DNA of 64,000 bases. Origin: Ephemerocybe angulata. Its lineage: Eukaryota; Basidiomycota; Agaricomycetes; Agaricales; Psathyrellaceae. Every line of letters begins with the position of its first letter. Within the stretch, counting starts at the first letter, position 1. The stretch lies in NCBI GenBank assembly GCA_013368325.1, contig JAACJK010000229.1:1-64000 (forward strand), read 5' to 3'. Under the pieces are notes generated by a model that was not told the origin of the DNA, ran no database searches, and saw only the letters and a list, made by a program, of their open reading frames with translations. Made by a program: the position numbers and the translations under genes. This document shows positions 60,055 through 64,000 of this stretch, one piece after another.

Positions 60055-61152
60055 AAACCCGCCGCTGCGTGAAGAGACGGAGGCTCGGGAACAGCAGCCA
60101 AAGCGACGGACCCATGCAGGCGGGCAGACAGTCCGAGGATCCGGGTTTCCGGCACGTCGATGTAGAGCTTGTAGGCATCACTCCTCCATCTTCCCAAGAG
60201 CTGAATCTCGTGATCTGCGAAACCGACGGCGGCGGCTGCAGTCGCTGCCCCCCGACGGAAGCTGTGCCCAGAGAATTTCGAAGAATCGACTCCGAGAAGG
60301 TCGAGGCGCGCCTTCAGAGTCGAGACGAAGTCAGTGCGTGAAAGCGGTGTGCCTGGTGTGCGTCCCGAGAAGAGAGGTGAATTAAGAGGAAGGGGATGAG
60401 AGATAAATAAATGCTTGAGTGCAGCCACAGGGCATGTCGTCTTCCCTGGGGCTGCGGCGATGAGAATTGAAGCACCCTTGCGAAATGGGTCGGTCTTCGA
60501 GGCGGGGATGTCTAAGCGGACGTGAGTTGGAGACTCGATGGAGGGTAGGAAGGTAATTGATTCGCGCGAGAGGTGCTCAGCGGGACTGAATTTCTCCTTG
60601 GCGCCGAGGGTGAATTCGCCACAGCGCAGGAACCCGGCCCAAGCGAGCTTGGTGGCAGCATCAAAGGACGCGTTGAACGGGTCGGAGAGATCGCCACACT
60701 TCCCGGCGAGACCTTGGAGGATCTCGAGCGTAATGGGCTGCTTGGGATTGCGGTCCTTCTCACCGTAGAAGCGCTTGATACCTCGTATCGCGCGCTTAAC
60801 GGTTTCGGACTCACAGGCGCCGAAGGGGAGGCCTTCGTCGACATGGAGCGAACGGAGGGCGCTGAGATAGTTCTTGATTGTGTTGGGCTGGAGTCCGCGG
60901 AAACCGAGCGAGCAGACCCACTCAAGAACCATTCTTGGGGAGGCGGGAAGAATTGACTGGTCGCCGTTTCGGAGCTGAGGGTTGAGAGTGATGAAGTCGA
61001 TAAAGGACTTTTGCCCGGATGAGTACGTCTTGCGAGTGCTGGATGCGATCCCATGCCAAAGAAAGAAGGCCGCATGCTTGGAGACGTCAGGGTGCGTTTC
61101 GTACCAACCAGATGGGACTTGGGCGAGGAGGGCTTCGGGTCGAGGTGGGGGG
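60048..61152 (-). CDS. Ngaro tyrosine recombinase
   Basis: Integrates the circular element DNA by site-specific recombination. The frame is open from near 61152 to the stop at 60048; the ATG at 60932 begins MVLEWVCSLGFRG, but conserved sequence upstream (HGIASSTRKTYSSGQKSFID) shows the domain starts earlier. A core-binding segment (NTIKNYLSALRSLH) precedes the catalytic region. GFLRCGEFTLG holds the first Arg, GHSFRRGAATAAA gives His-x-x-Arg, LLGRWRS supplies the Trp/His-position residue, and YKLYI gives the nucleophilic Tyr. The upstream part joins the RT-RNase H frame at a run of six C (see findings), so it is probably made as one polyprotein or by frameshift. Confidence 0.88.
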
Positions 61153-62680
61153 CGAGTGTGAATAGGCGCTTGTACTGGAAACGGGAAGCGGCGTCAGCGA
61201 GACTGTTATCTTTCGTTGAAATCCAGACGCAAGAATAAGAAAATGAGAGCGCTGCTGCCAGCATCGACACCATGCGCACGAGTGACATAGAAGGGGGTGA
61301 ACGTGCTGTCCCGGACGTCAACCAGGCAACAACAGCTTGGTTATCGCAGTGAAAAACAACGTGCCGGTTCCGCCATGCGTCCGCCCAGCGAAGGATAGCC
61401 TGAACGATGGCGTACAGCTCCTTGTACTGAATATCTCGAGCGCGTGAACGACGAGGGCATCGCGCGGCAAACCACTGATTGCCAGACACGCCCCCAAGAC
61501 CCTTACGCCCACTAGCATCAGTATAGACGGAGATGGGCTCGCCCGTGTCGAGACCGAGGAGGCGAATGCCATTCCACTCGGAGCTGAAAACAAGCCACCA
61601 CTTGATATCAGCTCGGGCGCCAGAGGGGATATGTCGACGGGTGTGCGGATTGGTTGGAGAGAAGCGTGTGGAGAAGTCGTGCAGTCGGCGAATGAAAGTG
61701 CGTGCGTGAGGGATGACTTGAGCAGCGAACTGGAGAAAGCCAGTAAGCTCTTGCAGCTCGCGAAGCGTGCAAGATGACCGCGCTACCCAGAGGTCGAGCG
61801 TGGAGCGAAGGAATGCGAGCTTGTCAACTGGAAGGCGTGCTTCCATTGCGACAGAGTCAAGCTCTAAACCCAGGAAATCGACCGTAGTGCACGGCCAGAG
61901 CGTCTTGGCTTCTTGAAATCGAAGGCCGAGTTGGCGCCCAAGCGCCATGGTCCACTCTACAGCCGCATTGGCAGTCACGGTCGAGGTGGACTGGGGAAAT
62001 GTGAAGAGGAAGTCGTCGAGATAATGACGAAGCCGCGCGGGTATATGGCACTGGATAATCCAGTGAAGAGCCTCAGCGAAGAGGTTGAAGATATACGGAG
62101 CTGTGCGGAGGCCGAAGGCCAGTACGAGCAGGTAGTAGAACCTGGAGCCCCAGTCGATGCCGAGGAGATGCCAATTAGACGCCCGAATCGGGACATGGCG
62201 AAAAGCGTCTTTTAAATCGAGCTTTGCCATGAGTGAGCCCGGCCCCGAGTCGACCAGATCCTGAACCGCAGTTTCGAATCGATCATACTCAATAAAGCCT
62301 TCCTCTGCTGAGATCCCGTCATTCACAGAGGAAGCCGAAGGCCAAGAAAGGTGATTGATGATGCGCAATTTTGTGGGATTGCGTTTCCGTGCTACCACGC
62401 CCAGTGGCGAGCAACGGAAGTTGGGAAGCGGAGGGGACGTGAAAGGACCCGCGAGATGCCCATCGTCTACCAATGCTTGAATTGACGATGCCACAAATTC
62501 GGGTTGTTCCAACGCCGACTTGAGGTTACGACAGCCTTGATCGACCTCATCACCAATGAACCCGATGTCGGCGCCAAACCGAATGATCTGCAGGAGTGCG
62601 CCCACAAACCGCCGATCAGGGTAATCAGAGAGATAAGATTCCCAGGCGCCAAAAACGAGAGGAGAGGTAACAGGCAACAA
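61147..62680 (-). CDS. Ngaro reverse transcriptase-RNase H
   Basis: Copies element RNA into DNA. The frame begins near 62680 (upstream boundary uncertain, no clear ATG) with FGAWESYLSDYPD. RT motifs are FRCSPLGVVARK, LMAKLDLKDAFRHVP (first catalytic Asp), LAFGLRTAPYIFNLF and the HYLDDFLF box with the paired Asp. RNase H follows with VYTDASGRKGLGG (Asp), YKELYAIVQAI (Glu), VFHCDNQAVV (Asp) and NSLADAASR (Asp), so all four acidic residues are kept. The same frame stays open far beyond 61147 but there it is out of phase with the recombinase and is not its real product. The catalytic residues look intact. Confidence 0.9.
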
Positions 62681-62917
62681 GTTGTGATTGGGGGGTAGCG
62701 AGGTATTACATCGTGGATCCGTATTAGGTCGAGGTGGAGGTAAGGTAGATGAAGGTGGAAATAAGTGGGAATGAGGAAGCGAGTCGAGAAGCGAAGATGC
62801 TGGAGGTGAAGCGAGTGCAGAAGGTGCGAGCGAGATGGGATCCGGTACCGGTGGCTGCGGGCACGGGCCAGCAGCGAGAACAGATGCTTTGAGGCGAGTG
62901 CTGGCCCTGCCGGACCC

Positions 62918-63970
62918 CTATTTCGCCTTGCACGCGTGCTGGCCATGCTCGGTGCTGCTACACTTGCGGCACTTGTGAATGCGACCGTTAGGGCAGGGGG
63001 TGGTAGTGCAATGGCCTTTGTTGAAATCCCAGCACGTCTGTTGGGTGATGGGGAGCGATGCGGCGGACGTAGACTTGTCGGTGTTCTTCGATCCGGACCC
63101 TCCGCCCGTGTTCCTTCGATCCTTCACCTCCCAGCCCACCAGAACATCGGCCATCAGGTCGATGTCCTTCCTGCTCCATCCCGAGTAGTCTCCTTCCTCC
63201 ATCTCGACGATCCGGGCTTCGTGAAAGCGGCAGTGATAGCGCACGACGGCTTCCCACTGGTAGCGTGTGCTGAGGTCGATGATGTGCGCGATGTAAGTCA
63301 TGCCACCGCGCATGACGTGCAGAACTCCTTCAGCCGAGCCGCCGGTGGCTGCGAAGGCGCCGAGGATTTGGAAATAGGTGAGGAGAGGGACGACGAGGTC
63401 AAAGACGGACTTGTAGCGAGGAGAAACGCTGGTGGACGCTTTCCCCTTTGGGTCGACAGCGAGCGGACGGGCATGATAGTCGAGCTTATGGAGCTCATCG
63501 GGGGCGATGTGGTGGCGCATGGTGTCGAGGAGCAGGGACGATTTCACGTCGGGGAACTGAGTGCGAAGAGACTTACTCTCGGTGGGTGCAGAACCAGTAA
63601 AGGGTGGTGGCTTGAAATCTTCATGCCGCGTCGCGGAGGACTCGCCGGGCGATATGAAGCCGTGCTTCTGATTGAGCTCGTATTGGGCGATGAGCTTTGC
63701 TTGAGTCTCCATGAACTTGACGAGAAGCTCGGCCGCATCCATACCGGGCGGTACTGGTGGAGACGCGGAACCTTCGGAAGAGCCTTCGCCACCGGCCATA
63801 TCTGAAGCAGGAGTCGAAGGGCGGCTTGTAGCCGGTGAAGTGAGAGGAGAAGTGATGGTGGATGGTGGATCCGGGGCCCTCGAGGCAGAATCCTTTGGGA
63901 TAAAACGACCTGTTGCAGGATCGCGAAGTGGGAGAGACTTCTTCTTGGCCGTGACTGCAGACGGCGCAAA
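62918..63970 (-). CDS. Ngaro Gag-like protein (5' end uncertain)
   Basis: The stop is at 62918. An ATG at 63799 would give 293 aa, but the same frame is open upstream into A1 (PLRDPATGRFIPKD), so the start may lie beyond the window. The middle is helical and Gag-like (MRHHIAPDELHKLDYHARPL, VFDLVVPLLTYFQILGAF). The C-terminus has a CCCH-type zinc motif (C-x7-C-x4-C-x5-H) and then a CCHC knuckle (C-x2-C-x4-H-x4-C), typical of nucleocapsid RNA binding. It would package element RNA. Confidence 0.82.
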   Translation of the reverse strand, partial: FAPSAVTAKKKSLPLRDPATGRFIPKDSASRAPDPPSTITSPLTSPATSRPSTPASDMAGGEGSSEGSASPPVPPGMDAAELLVKFMETQAKLIAQYELNQKHGFISPGESSATRHEDFKPPPFTGSAPTESKSLRTQFPDVKSSLLLDTMRHHIAPDELHKLDYHARPLAVDPKGKASTSVSPRYKSVFDLVVPLLTYFQILGAFAATGGSAEGVLHVMRGGMTYIAHIIDLSTRYQWEAVVRYHCRFHEARIVEMEEGDYSGWSRKDIDLMADVLVGWEVKDRRNTGGGSGSKNTDKSTSAASLPITQQTCWDFNKGHCTTTPCPNGRIHKCRKCSSTEHGQHACKAK

Positions 63971-64000
63971 GAGAGAAGAAAAAATGCTCGCTATCGAGCA
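63971..64000 (-). repeat. Ngaro split repeat A1 (partial)
   Basis: The last 30 bases of the window equal 59603-59632. By the length of A2 the repeat should run about 285 bp. Confidence 0.8.

Larger units (their letters stand above)
59311..64000 (-). mobile_element. Ngaro-type tyrosine recombinase retrotransposon (right end outside window)
   Basis: Minus-strand order is gag, RT-RNase H, then tyrosine recombinase, bounded by split direct repeats: A1 (from 63971 on) - genes - B1 (59888-60054) - A2 (59603-59887) - B2 (59311-59477). That A1...B1-A2-B2 arrangement is the hallmark of Ngaro elements in the DIRS order. No methyltransferase domain is seen, as expected for Ngaro rather than DIRS1. B1 and B2 are identical over 167 bp and the visible 30 bp of A1 match A2 exactly, so the copy looks young. 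Confidence 0.88.

Noticed and set aside
60512..61146. C-terminal 210 residues of the long RT frame
   Set aside because: This part reads the recombinase region out of phase; its Ser/Pro/Arg-rich sequence has no domain, while the true frame has catalytic motifs.
62936..63805. 289-codon plus-strand frame
   Set aside because: It is the antisense shadow of the Gag gene, which has zinc-knuckle motifs on the minus strand.
1..64000. tRNA or rRNA genes
   Set aside because: I looked for T-loop-like GGTTCGA words (for example 47978) and found none with a matching acceptor stem or D-arm; no rRNA-like stretch was recognised.

Overview
The window is the left end of a chromosome from a basidiomycete fungus, most likely an Agaricomycete. 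It opens with a C-rich CCCTAA telomere tract. Its genes carry many 47-90 nt spliceosomal introns with GTRNGT-like donors. The recognisable families are typical of mushrooms: a fungal ubiquitin-like domain protein, a DUF6533 membrane protein, a Rds1-type ferritin-like secreted protein, F-box, Set3, Old Yellow Enzyme, a serial-pass MFS transporter, and Ngaro and CACTA transposons. All intron/exon structures were worked out by hand from splice consensus, frame and family conservation.

Layout: 1-92 telomere; 93-6973 gene-poor subtelomere; 6974-9629 (-) ubiquitin-like domain gene whose middle is a tandem array of introns separated by single-codon exons; 13478-16216 (-) secreted Ser-rich repeat protein fused to a ferritin-like domain; 17970-19279 (-) thaumatin-like domain fused to a ricin-type beta-trefoil lectin; 28788-29626 (-) a truncated second copy of that gene inside a direct segmental duplication. 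Between the two copies lie degenerate exon-like repeats (about 21640-22290 and 26050-28100, the latter with hairpins that co-vary) and an 883-bp inverted-repeat transposon with an 8-bp target duplication (24951-25833).

From 32 kb the DNA becomes ordinary gene space: 32169-37773 (+) Set3-like PHD-SET protein, 38312-39622 (-) F-box protein, 40796-42232 (+) Old Yellow Enzyme, 43582-45264 (+) DUF6533 membrane protein, 45902-47221 (+) single-pass membrane protein, then two non-autonomous DNA transposons 51 bp apart (47774-49651 and 49703-50992, the second CACTA-like), and 51724-54131 (-) a 17-exon MFS transporter. 54132-59310 has no gene I can support and holds diverged duplications. The right end, 59311-64000, is a Ngaro-type tyrosine-recombinase retrotransposon (gag, RT-RNase H, recombinase, split direct repeats) on the minus strand, cut by the window end.

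The strongest candidate for something undescribed is the 6974-9629 gene. A 69-bp minisatellite reads, on the coding strand, as successive 66-nt introns (GTACGT...CTGAC/CTAAC...CTCCAG), each followed by exactly three exonic bases. The whole chain stays in one reading frame from the conserved N-terminal domain to an acidic C-terminal tail.
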